24,092 nt of DNA, from NCBI GenBank assembly GCA_023433585.1, contig JAEZCL010000117.1, positions 1 through 24,092 of the forward strand, in the 5' to 3' direction. The position numbers and the translations under genes were made by a program. Position 1 is the first letter of the stretch, and every line of letters starts with the position of its first letter. Positions 15,568 to 21,586 of this stretch are shown here, piece by piece. The notes below the pieces were generated by a model that was given only the letters and a program-made list of their open reading frames with translations, was not told where the DNA came from and did no database searches. Source of the DNA: Pseudomonadota bacterium. Lineage in GTDB: Bacteria > Pseudomonadota > Alphaproteobacteria > Caulobacterales > Caulobacteraceae.

Positions 15568-15924
15568 TTGGAAAAGACCGAGATCATCAAGGGTGTGGCC
15601 GATGAGCTGTACGCCACCGAAAAGGCGCTGGACTCCGCCATCGCCCAGACCGGCGTGTTCGTTCAAGCGATGATCGCCTGCCGCGAACCCCTCAGCATTT
15701 CGGCCGTCGCCGGCGCCGGCGCGCAAGCCAAGGCCATGGAGGCGGTCGCCGCCCTCGCCGAGGCCCGCAACGCCATCATCGCGGCCCACCATGAACTGGC
15801 CAAGGATCACCGCCGTCTGGGCTGGGGCGTGTACGCCACCGGTCCGCTGGACAAGCCGGACGACATGACCCGTCCGATCGAAGTGCCCGGCCGTCCGGCC
15901 GCGCCGAACCTGCGCGTGGCTTAA
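15568..15924 (+). CDS. Conserved-looking small helical protein of unknown function
   Basis: A 118-residue soluble protein, mostly helical (EIIKGVADELYATEKALDSA; ALAEARNAIIAAHHELAKDH), with a Pro-rich tail (IEVPGRPAAPNLRVA). No domain is recognised. The start is TTG at 15568-15570, supported by GGAGGG with 8 nt spacing. A CtrA-like box just upstream suggests cell-cycle or motility-related control if this is a Caulobacterales genome, but the sequence itself does not show which process. It is followed by a strong hairpin and then the membrane protein gene. Confidence 0.8.
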   Translation: MEKTEIIKGVADELYATEKALDSAIAQTGVFVQAMIACREPLSISAVAGAGAQAKAMEAVAALAEARNAIIAAHHELAKDHRRLGWGVYATGPLDKPDDMTRPIEVPGRPAAPNLRVA

Positions 15925-15977
15925 TTCGCCGTAAGATTCGATCTCGACCGTATCGGTTGAGGACAAAACATCGCATG

Positions 15978-16008
15978 ATCGCCCCCGAACCCGTGGTTTG
16001 GGGGCGAT
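15978..16008 (+). terminator. 13-bp hairpin just before a start codon (terminator or translation control)
   Basis: ATCGCCCCCGAAC (15978-15990), loop CCGTG, then GTTTGGGGGCGAT (15996-16008), fully paired with one G-U. It has no U-tract, being followed by TCC and the ATG at 16012. It may end transcription of the 15568 gene, or cover the ribosome site of the next gene, which shows no free Shine-Dalgarno. Confidence 0.55.
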
Positions 16009-16011
16009 TCC

Positions 16012-16440
16012 ATGTTCGACACCCTCTATACGCAAATCGGCGCGATCATCGTGGTCGCGGTTTTGGGCTTTGCGCTCCTGAAGGGTGAAGAACCCGAACG
16101 TATCGGTGCGGGAACCTATCTGGTGGCCTGGCTGGCCTCCATGCTGATCCAGAGCGGTAGCGGCCTGTATGCCTGGCAGCCGGCGATCTTCGCCCTCGAC
16201 TGCATCATTCTGGTGGTTCTCGTCGGCCTGAGCTGGAAATCTGGACGGAGTTGGCCCGTATGGGCGTCCGGTTTCCAGCTTCTGGTGCTGATGGGCCTCA
16301 TCATTCCCTGGTTGGATGTGCGCCCACCCGCCTGGTCCTATTTCACCGTCGTCAACCTGGGCACCTACGGCGTTCTGGCGTGCCTTGCGATCGGCACCTT
16401 CTGGGTGTGGCAGGAACGGCGCGCGGCGGGACTGGAATAG
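16012..16440 (+). CDS. Four-helix integral membrane protein, function unknown
   Basis: A 142-residue inner-membrane protein with four hydrophobic segments: about 8-24 (IGAIIVVAVLGFALL), 33-52, 55-75 (AIFALDCIILVVLVGLSW) and two close stretches around 85-130 (FQLLVLMGLIIPWL; NLGTYGVLACLAIGTFWV). No catalytic motif is seen. The ATG at 16012 lies 4 nt after a strong hairpin. The stop is 4 bp from the target duplication of the IS element, so any transcription that formerly read on into the S24 gene is now interrupted. Confidence 0.75.
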   Translation: MFDTLYTQIGAIIVVAVLGFALLKGEEPERIGAGTYLVAWLASMLIQSGSGLYAWQPAIFALDCIILVVLVGLSWKSGRSWPVWASGFQLLVLMGLIIPWLDVRPPAWSYFTVVNLGTYGVLACLAIGTFWVWQERRAAGLE

Positions 16441-16443
16441 AGG

Positions 16444-16451
16444 ATATTATT
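16444..16451. repeat. Target-site duplication, left copy (ATATTATT)
   Basis: Identical to 18527-18534. An AT-rich 8-bp duplication is typical for IS1595-family insertion. Confidence 0.88.
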
Positions 16452-16473
16452 CCTAATTATGCACTTTACATAC
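16452..16473 (+). repeat. IS terminal inverted repeat, left
   Basis: 22 bp, the exact reverse complement of 18505-18526; similarity stops immediately inside. Confidence 0.92.
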
Positions 16474-16550
16474 TAGGTTTCCAGCTTCCGATTCGGCATA
16501 ATTCCTGAATGCCCGCCGATGGAACCCTTCAGGTCGAGAGCCGCCCCGCC

Positions 16551-17345
16551 TTAGACGAACTTGGGGTTGTCGGCGCTGGGGAATGCCTCGCAGAACGCCT
16601 TGAGCGCCTCAATGGTCGCTTGCTCAAAATCGGCCAACAGTGGGAGCGCATCCCTGCGCCGGGCGAGATGTTCACCCTCGATGACTATTTCAATGGTCGG
16701 GTCGCCGCTCTGGTGCAGGCTGACATTGCCGGACAAGAATATTGCATTGCTGCCTATCTTCGCCCCGCCGCAGGTAGCGCGGCTACCGTCATCGGATATG
16801 AGGGTAGCATCCTGCGCCAGCTTGGTGACGCAGGGTGTGGCGATGAGCATGTTGTGCTTTTGCCAGTTGCTCAGGTCGTTGAGGGCATACAACAGCCAGT
16901 TCCCCCCGGCCGGGAAGTCCTGGTGCGTTTTTATCGTGTCACAGAACAGTTCCGTGAGCGCATCAACGACTGGCGCGGAGGCTATCGGTTCAAAAACCTT
17001 TCGGACGGTTCCTTTACAGTCTTTCCGATTGGTGCCGAACGGGACATTGCCCGTGCGCTTAGACTCTGGGTCGAGCGAACGTTTGAGCCCCATAAAGCAG
17101 AAGTCGAGGCTGGCCCGGAGGTTGTGGCAGACGTCCCCGATAAGGCAGGGAATCTCATAGGGAAGGGGCTGGGTGATTTTTGCCCCGAACGCATAGCCCC
17201 CTTCATCCGGCTTGTGTTCGAGGGTGACTTCGTAAGGCTTCGTGTCCGCGAAGGCTGCGAACCTAGCGTGCAGCTGTCTGCGCAGTTCGCCGGCCCATAT
17301 GATCTTAAGGGCCGCATCGCGGAATGACAGGTGAGGTTCAACCAT
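16551..17345 (-). CDS. IS passenger protein, 264 aa, with a GDxxHNLRxxLD motif
   Basis: No enzyme family is recognised. The clearest motif is IGDVCHNLRASLDF (69-82). The pattern GD-x2-HNLR-x2-LD recurs, from memory, in uncharacterised bacterial proteins of mobile regions, and its helical, charged nature recalls HEPN-like folds, though that link is unproven. The C-terminal half includes NWLLYALNDLSNWQKHNML (180-198) and a final helix. The start ATG at 17345 has GGAAGGGGG 7 nt upstream. A longer frame to 17432 would overlap more of the opposite small gene. The start codon shares the bases ATG/CAT with the 58-aa gene on the other strand. The stop lies 77 bp from the left IR, so this is internal cargo. 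Confidence 0.75.
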   Translation of the reverse strand: MVEPHLSFRDAALKIIWAGELRRQLHARFAAFADTKPYEVTLEHKPDEGGYAFGAKITQPLPYEIPCLIGDVCHNLRASLDFCFMGLKRSLDPESKRTGNVPFGTNRKDCKGTVRKVFEPIASAPVVDALTELFCDTIKTHQDFPAGGNWLLYALNDLSNWQKHNMLIATPCVTKLAQDATLISDDGSRATCGGAKIGSNAIFLSGNVSLHQSGDPTIEIVIEGEHLARRRDALPLLADFEQATIEALKAFCEAFPSADNPKFV

Positions 17346-17520
17346 GAGCAAGCCCCCTTCCGACGCTGTGGAGGAGCGCCGCGACGAGGTGATCAAGCGC
17401 ATGCTTGCCACCCCGCCGCAGCCTAGGCCCAAGCCCGAACCTCGGTCAAAGAAGCCGCGCCCTAAGAAGGCTTCCGGCCCTTCTTCCGCAGACGAGCGAG
17501 ACGGCCCGCCTGAAACCTAA
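17344..17520 (+). CDS. IS passenger small basic protein, 58 aa
   Basis: A short frame with AGGTGAGG 7 nt before its ATG. The protein has an N-terminal acidic/basic helix (VEERRDEVIKRMLATPP) and a Pro/Lys/Arg-rich, probably disordered tail (PKPEPRSKKPRPKKASG). Short proteins with RDEVxKRMLxTPP-like cores are, from memory, frequent on alphaproteobacterial mobile DNA without assigned function. Its start overlaps the divergent 264-aa gene and its stop overlaps the convergent transposase stop, so it exactly fills the gap. An accessory DNA- or RNA-binding or antitoxin-like role is possible but not shown. Confidence 0.65.
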   Translation: MSKPPSDAVEERRDEVIKRMLATPPQPRPKPEPRSKKPRPKKASGPSSADERDGPPET

Positions 17521-18479
17521 ACGTAGGCTTCGTCAGTCCGCCGATAGGTGAGGCGCTTGCCGACCGTCCCGAGGACGGCCAGATCGGCGCGCTGGCGGTC
17601 ATTGAAGCCGAGGTTGGCGCGGGTGTTGTGACGGAAGCCAAACTCGGTGACGTAGCGGTTCAGGTGCTTTTCGGAGCAGTGCTGATAGACGCCGCGCATG
17701 CCCTTCTTGAACACGCCGAAGAAGCCTTCGGCGCTGTTCGTGTTCACGTCGCCACGGGCGTATTCGCCGGTCGAGTGACGGACGGTTTCGTGGCTGGCGA
17801 ACACGTCGGCGGACCCGATGTAGAGGCGGCTTTCGTCGGTATGCAGACGCGAGGCGGGGTGCACGTTCTCGCGCACGATCTTTGAGACGGTGGCCTTGTC
17901 GGCAACCGCGACGTGGAAGACCTTTGCGCGCCCGCCGCGCTCAACCAGAGCGACCACGGGGCGGCTGTTGCGGCGCTTGGCCCCGCCCTTGAGGAAGGGC
18001 GTTCCATCGGTGCGGAGCGTGGGGCTGATCGCGGGCTTGCCGTAGTAGGTCTCATCCGCCTCAACGACCTTGCCCTCGCCGCCAAGCGGGGTGTTGTCCA
18101 CGTCGATCATGGCCTCGCGGATGCGGTGCGCCATGAACCATGCGGTGCGGTAGGAGCCGAGGGCCAGTTCGCGTTGCAGCTGGGCGGCGCTGATGCCCTT
18201 CTTGCTGGAACACATCAGGTGCGTGGCCAGCAGCCACTTGTTCAGGGGAACCTTGGAGTCCTCATAGACCGTCCCGATGGTCGCGGTGAACGGCTGGGCG
18301 CACGCACGGCACTTGTAGAGCCCCTTGCGGTGGCTCTTGCCCTTGAGTGCGGTCGCTTCGTCCACGGTGCCGCAATGAGGGCACACGGGACCGTCCGGCC
18401 AGCGCAGCGACTCAAAGTGCGCGCGAGCGGCGTCCTCGTCATGGAAGATCGGGTCGGAAAGTGTTGCTGCCTTTGCCAT
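17517..18479 (-). CDS. IS1595-family (ISXO2-like) transposase
   Basis: A 320-residue DDE-type transposase. It has an N-terminal zinc ribbon with CPHC (33-36) and CRAC (57-60), then a helix-turn-helix-like region around ISAAQLQRELALGSYRTAW. Catalytic residues are Asp142 (VEADETYYGK), Asp215 (LHTDESRLY) and the N-T-N-S-A-E segment with Asn248/Glu251 followed by FFGVFKKGMRGVYQH, as in the family. No stop or frameshift is seen, so it is probably functional. The start ATG at 18479 lies 26 bp inside the right inverted repeat and has only a weak ribosome site. Confidence 0.95.
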   Translation of the reverse strand: MAKAATLSDPIFHDEDAARAHFESLRWPDGPVCPHCGTVDEATALKGKSHRKGLYKCRACAQPFTATIGTVYEDSKVPLNKWLLATHLMCSSKKGISAAQLQRELALGSYRTAWFMAHRIREAMIDVDNTPLGGEGKVVEADETYYGKPAISPTLRTDGTPFLKGGAKRRNSRPVVALVERGGRAKVFHVAVADKATVSKIVRENVHPASRLHTDESRLYIGSADVFASHETVRHSTGEYARGDVNTNSAEGFFGVFKKGMRGVYQHCSEKHLNRYVTEFGFRHNTRANLGFNDRQRADLAVLGTVGKRLTYRRTDEAYV

Positions 18480-18504
18480 AGCGACACCATACCAAACGGC
18501 CCCG

Positions 18505-18526
18505 GTATGTAAAGTGCATAATTAGG
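18505..18526 (-). repeat. IS terminal inverted repeat, right
   Basis: 22 bp, the exact inverted copy of the left end, immediately followed by the second ATATTATT. Confidence 0.92.
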
Positions 18527-18534
18527 ATATTATT
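18527..18534. repeat. Target-site duplication, right copy (ATATTATT)
   Basis: Matches 16444-16451. It contains TATTAT, which could be the -10 box of the following regulator gene. Confidence 0.88.
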
Positions 18535-18574
18535 CCTATTTCGTGCTAGAAAGGCGGCGAATCGGAGACGCCTC

Positions 18575-19207
18575 CTGGCCCTGACGCACACACAACTCTG
18601 GAAAGGCATCGACGTCCTGGCGGCGCGGCAGGGCCTGTCGGCGTCCGGGCTGGCGCGGGCGGCCGGGCTGGATCCCACCAGCTTCAACCGCTCCAAACGC
18701 TTCGGCCCGGGCGAGCCGCCCCGGCCGCGCTGGCCCTCCACCGAAAGTCTGACACGAGCCCTGACCGTGGCGGGCGTCAGCCTGGGGGACTTCGCGCGGC
18801 TGGCGCGGGACGCCGCCTCGGCCGACAGCGTGCCCCTGCTGGGCCTGGCCCAGGCGGGCGCGGAGGGGTTCTTCGACGACGCCGGCTATCCGACGGGCCA
18901 GGGATGGGACCGCACCCGCCTGCCCGCCGCGCGCGACACCCTGTTCAGCCTGAGGATCAGCGGGGATTCCATGCTGCCGCTGTACCGCGCGGGCGACGTG
19001 GTGATCGTGGATCGGGCCGTGACCGATGTGCGCAAGGGCGACCGAGCGGTGGCGCGCACCACCGGCGGCGAGGTGATGGCCAAGGAAATCACCCGCCTGA
19101 CCGCCACAAAGGTGGAATTCAGCTCCATCAACCCGGCCCACCCGCCGCGCCTGATGAACCGCAAGGACATCGACTGGATGGCGCGGATTCTCTGGGTGAG
19201 TCAGTAG
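18575..19207 (+). CDS. HTH-type S24 (LexA/CI-like) transcriptional regulator, probable CTG start
   Basis: A predicted 210-residue regulator. The N-terminal DNA-binding domain (LTHTQLWKGIDVLAARQGLS, then ASGLARAAGLDPTSFNRSKR) is followed by an S24 peptidase-like domain with Ser132 in ISGDSMLPLYRAGDVVIVD and Lys170 in EVMAKEI, 38 residues apart as in LexA-type Ser/Lys dyads, and a C-terminal strand DWMARILWVSQ. No ATG, GTG or TTG precedes the first helix; the first GTG (18767) would delete the whole HTH. CTG at 18575 has CGGAGA 6 nt upstream and fits the expected N-terminus. Targets are unknown. The right end of the IS is 48 bp upstream. Confidence 0.78.
   Translation: MALTHTQLWKGIDVLAARQGLSASGLARAAGLDPTSFNRSKRFGPGEPPRPRWPSTESLTRALTVAGVSLGDFARLARDAASADSVPLLGLAQAGAEGFFDDAGYPTGQGWDRTRLPAARDTLFSLRISGDSMLPLYRAGDVVIVDRAVTDVRKGDRAVARTTGGEVMAKEITRLTATKVEFSSINPAHPPRLMNRKDIDWMARILWVSQ
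19155..19206 (+). repeat. 52-bp direct repeat, copy 1 (3' end of S24 gene)
   Basis: An exact 52-base match with 19628-19679, from TGAACCGCAAGGACATCGAC through GAGTCAGTA. This copy is the functional gene end, with TAG as stop. Confidence 0.95.
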
Positions 19208-19627
19208 GCCCCTCCTCTCCCCATCGGAACGACGGGAGGAAGTTACAGGAACCCGAGAACAAAAACCAAAATCACACTCGTCAACAGCCCTACGAGAGCG
19301 ATGCGACAGCCCCAAACGGCGACGACGAACACCGTCCTTGCGCCACTGATGTCGACACAGAAAAGATCTATGGGAAACCTGGCAGAGGCTGGAAACTGAA
19401 CAGCATTCAGCCGACGACTTCCATCGTCAATAAAATACCTCGAAACTGCAGAAATATAAGAACAAAGAATAAAATAAAGAATAGCGAACACCACGCCTAT
19501 TCCGACAAAGATATCCGCCATCACGCCGTCCCACGATTTGGAAACGCTTGATCCACTGAATGTCAGGATTAACGCACGGGGTGCTTCTTGTCTTCCAGGA
19601 AACCGCCGACCACCGAGCCACGCCGGC
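19208..19627. mobile_element. Possible small low-GC integrated cassette between 52-bp repeats
   Basis: The segment between the two copies of the S24 3' end has clearly lower GC than all neighbours (A-rich runs at 19260-19275 and 19430-19485) and holds one small membrane protein gene. The arrangement resembles attL/attR bracketing of DNA integrated at a gene end, but no integrase is present, so the mechanism is unknown. Confidence 0.45.
19243..19521 (-). CDS. Small membrane protein in the low-GC cassette
   Basis: A 92-residue protein with two predicted transmembrane segments, about 4-26 (IFVGIGVVFAILYFILCSYI) and 62-92 (TVFVVAVWGCRIALVGLL, VILVFVLGFL), separated by a soluble loop (FIDDGSRRLNAVQFPASARF). 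No family is recognised. Start ATG at 19521 with GGGA 7 nt upstream; a GTG one codon earlier is possible. Its base composition differs from the rest of the window, which suggests horizontal acquisition. Confidence 0.6.
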   Translation of the reverse strand: MADIFVGIGVVFAILYFILCSYISAVSRYFIDDGSRRLNAVQFPASARFPIDLFCVDISGARTVFVVAVWGCRIALVGLLTSVILVFVLGFL

Positions 19628-19679
19628 TGAACCGCAAGGACATCGACTGGATGGCGCGGATTCTCTGGGTGAGTCAGTA
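19628..19679 (+). repeat. 52-bp direct repeat, copy 2
   Basis: An orphan duplicate of the last 52 bases of the S24 coding region, ending in TAA instead of TAG. It has no attached reading frame and is a relic or integration footprint. Confidence 0.95.
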
Positions 19680-19681
19680 AT

Positions 19682-19851
19682 CCCTCTCCCGATGGGAGAG
19701 GGCTGCGTGCAGCGGGATGCGAAGCAGACTGCTCCTTCGCGCGCAGGGTGAGGGGTGAAGCGGTTCAGTAATTATCCGCGATCCGCGAAGCTGAACCATA
19801 CCCCTCATCCGACCTGCTTCGCAGGCCACCTTCTCCCGCAAAGGGAGAAGG
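19682..19851. repeat. Inverted pair of palindromic intergenic repeats between convergent genes
   Basis: The left half has a 9-bp stem CCCTCTCCC-GAT-GGGAGAGGG (19682-19702) and later GGTGAGGGGT and GGTTCAG. The right half has CTGAACC, ACCCCTCATCC, the hairpin CCTGC-TTC-GCAGG (19813-19825) and CCTTCTCCC-GCAAA-GGGAGAAGG (19829-19851). The halves are approximate inverted copies, and dispersed repeats of this type are common in alphaproteobacteria. The last hairpin begins 3 bp after the lysK stop and may act as a terminator or mRNA stabiliser, although no U-tract is present. Confidence 0.7.
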
Positions 19852-19854
19852 GAA

Positions 19855-21528
19855 TTACCGCGCCAACTCGCCCCGCGCGCCCTGTTCGAGCAGGGCGATG
19901 GTGCGGTCCAGGCCGTAGATGGCGGCGAAGGAGCCGAAGCGGGGGCCCTGGGACTGACCCAGGAGGACTTCGTAGAGGGCGGCGAACCAGGCGCGCAGGG
20001 GCTGGAAATCGTGCTCCTTGCCCACCGCATAGATCTCATCCTGAATCACCTCGCCGTCGGTGGTGTCGGCGGGCAGCGCGCGCAGGCGGTTCGCCAGGTC
20101 CAGGAAGGCGGCGGCCTCCTGCTCGCTCGGGGCGCGGAAGGCCTTCGTGGGCTTCACGAAGTCCTCGTAATAGTTCAGCGCGTGGCCCATCAGGCGGTCC
20201 AGCACGGGCTCGGTCTCGGGCGTCGCATCGGGCAGATAGCGGGCGAAATAGGCCCACAGGCCCGCCTTGTCCGAGGCATTGGCCACCCCGACCAGGTTCA
20301 GCAGCAGCGAGAAGGAGGCCGGGCTGGCGTCCTTCGGCGGCGCGCCCGCGTGGATGTGCCAGACCGGATTGTCGACCTGTTTGGGCGGCTCCTGGTCCGG
20401 GAAGGCGGTGATCGACTGCAGATAGTCGTCGATGGCGCGCGGGATGACGTCGAAATGCAGCTTCTTGGCCGACTTGGGCGACTGGAACATGTAGAAGCTG
20501 AGGCTCTCGGGCGTGCCGTAGCGCAGCCACTCGTCCATGCTCAGGCCGTTGCCCCTGGACTTTGAGATTTTCTGACCGTCCTTGTCCAGGAACAGCTCGT
20601 AGTTGAAGCCCTCGGGCGGGACACCGCCCAGGGCGCGGGCGACCTTTGACGACACCTTGACCGAGTCGATCAGGTCCTTGCCGCTCATCTCGTAGTCGAC
20701 GCCCAGCGCGGTCCAGCGCATGGCCCAGTCCGGCTTCCACTGCAGCTTCACATGGCCGCCGGTGACGGGGACCTCGGTGCGGCCGCCCGCCGGGTCGTCG
20801 AAGACGATGGTTCCCTTCGACAGGTTCCGCTCAAGCGTCGGGACCTGCAGCACATGGCCGGTGACCGGGCTGATGGGCAGGAACGGCGAATAGGTGGCGC
20901 GGCGATCCGGACCGAGCGTCGGCAGCATGATCGCCTGAACCGCCTCGAAGCGCTCCAGCAGGATCAGCAGGGTCTCGTCGAACCGACCGGACCCGTAGGC
21001 CTCGGTCGAGGACATGAACTCATAGTCGAAGCCGAAGCCGTCCAGAAACGCGCGCAGGCGGGCGTTGTTGTGGGCGCCGAAGCTGTCGTGTGTTCCGAAC
21101 GGATCGCGCACCTGGGTCAGGGGCTTGTGCAGGTCCTCGGTCAGCATTTCCGGGTTCGGCACACCCTCGGGCACCTTGCGAAGGCCGTCCATGTCGTCGC
21201 TGAACGCGATCAGGCGCGTGGCCCAATGATCCCCGGTCAGGGCGCGAAAGGCGTTGCGCACCATGGTGGTGCGGGCCACCTCGCCGAAGGTGCCCATGTG
21301 CGGCAGGCCGGAGGGGCCGTAGCCGGTCTCGAAGATCACAGGGCGCGCCAGGGCGGGCAGCGCGGCCAGGGCCTCGTCCGCCTTGTTCTTGCCGATCAGC
21401 GTCGCGGCCAGGTCGCGCTCCGCATCCATGTCCAGGCGGTGTTTGAGCAGATGGGCCAGCAGGTTGCGGGCTTGCTCGAACGGCCAGGACCGGGCCTCAC
21501 GCGACAGGGCTTCGATATTGTGCAGCAT
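19855..21528 (-). CDS. lysK: Class I lysyl-tRNA synthetase
   Basis: A 557-residue cytosolic enzyme that charges tRNA-Lys. It is the class I form (archaea, alphaproteobacteria, spirochaetes), not the usual class II LysS. The HIGH-equivalent is PHMGT (76-80) within GYGPSGLPHMGTFGE, the KMSKS-equivalent is KISKS (320-324), and DDMDGLRKVP and HVKLQWKPDWAMRW are typical of the family. The C-terminal helical anticodon-binding region is complete. The ATG at 21528 gives the usual N-terminus (WPFEQARNLL), although no Shine-Dalgarno is seen. It lies 58 bp downstream of lpxC and could be co-transcribed with it or have its own promoter. Confidence 0.95.
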   Translation of the reverse strand: MLHNIEALSREARSWPFEQARNLLAHLLKHRLDMDAERDLAATLIGKNKADEALAALPALARPVIFETGYGPSGLPHMGTFGEVARTTMVRNAFRALTGDHWATRLIAFSDDMDGLRKVPEGVPNPEMLTEDLHKPLTQVRDPFGTHDSFGAHNNARLRAFLDGFGFDYEFMSSTEAYGSGRFDETLLILLERFEAVQAIMLPTLGPDRRATYSPFLPISPVTGHVLQVPTLERNLSKGTIVFDDPAGGRTEVPVTGGHVKLQWKPDWAMRWTALGVDYEMSGKDLIDSVKVSSKVARALGGVPPEGFNYELFLDKDGQKISKSRGNGLSMDEWLRYGTPESLSFYMFQSPKSAKKLHFDVIPRAIDDYLQSITAFPDQEPPKQVDNPVWHIHAGAPPKDASPASFSLLLNLVGVANASDKAGLWAYFARYLPDATPETEPVLDRLMGHALNYYEDFVKPTKAFRAPSEQEAAAFLDLANRLRALPADTTDGEVIQDEIYAVGKEHDFQPLRAWFAALYEVLLGQSQGPRFGSFAAIYGLDRTIALLEQGARGELAR

Positions 21529-21563
21529 GAGGTGGGCTTAGGGCGCGGACATGCGGGGGGTCA

Positions 21564-21579
21564 ATGGGGCGCGCCCCAT
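21564..21579. promoter_or_regulatory. 16-bp perfect palindrome between lpxC and lysK
   Basis: ATGGGGCGCGCCCCAT has no loop, so it suits a dimeric DNA-binding protein better than an RNA hairpin. It lies in the 58-bp gap, 36 bp upstream of the lysK start. Role unknown. Confidence 0.35.
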
Positions 21580-21586
21580 CTTCCGA

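Larger units (their letters stand above)
16452..18526. mobile_element. Complete IS1595-family insertion sequence with passenger genes (2,075 bp)
   Basis: Bounded by perfect 22-bp terminal inverted repeats that begin CCTAATTATGCACTTTACAT (16452-16473 and, reversed, 18505-18526) and by the 8-bp duplication ATATTATT on each side. It carries an ISXO2-like transposase (17517-18479, minus) and two other genes, a 264-residue protein (minus) and a 58-residue protein (plus). The intact transposase, perfect ends and duplication indicate a recent and possibly active insertion. It lies between the stop of a membrane protein gene and the start of an S24 regulator gene. Passenger genes are known in the IS1595 family. 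Confidence 0.92.

Noticed and set aside
16509..17327. 272-codon plus-strand frame inside the IS element
   Set aside because: It overlaps the 264-aa minus-strand gene almost fully. The minus protein has a plausible globular composition, a ribosome site and a conserved-looking motif, while the plus frame does not.
16441..18537. Reading the flanking AGGATATTATTCCT (14 bp) as a 14-bp target duplication
   Set aside because: The outer bases AGG/CCT belong to the inverted repeats. Assigning them there gives perfect 22-bp ends and an 8-bp duplication, which fits the IS1595 family.
18767..19207. GTG at 18767 as the start of the S24 regulator
   Set aside because: It would remove a clearly recognisable DNA-binding domain encoded in the same frame upstream, and it has no good ribosome site.
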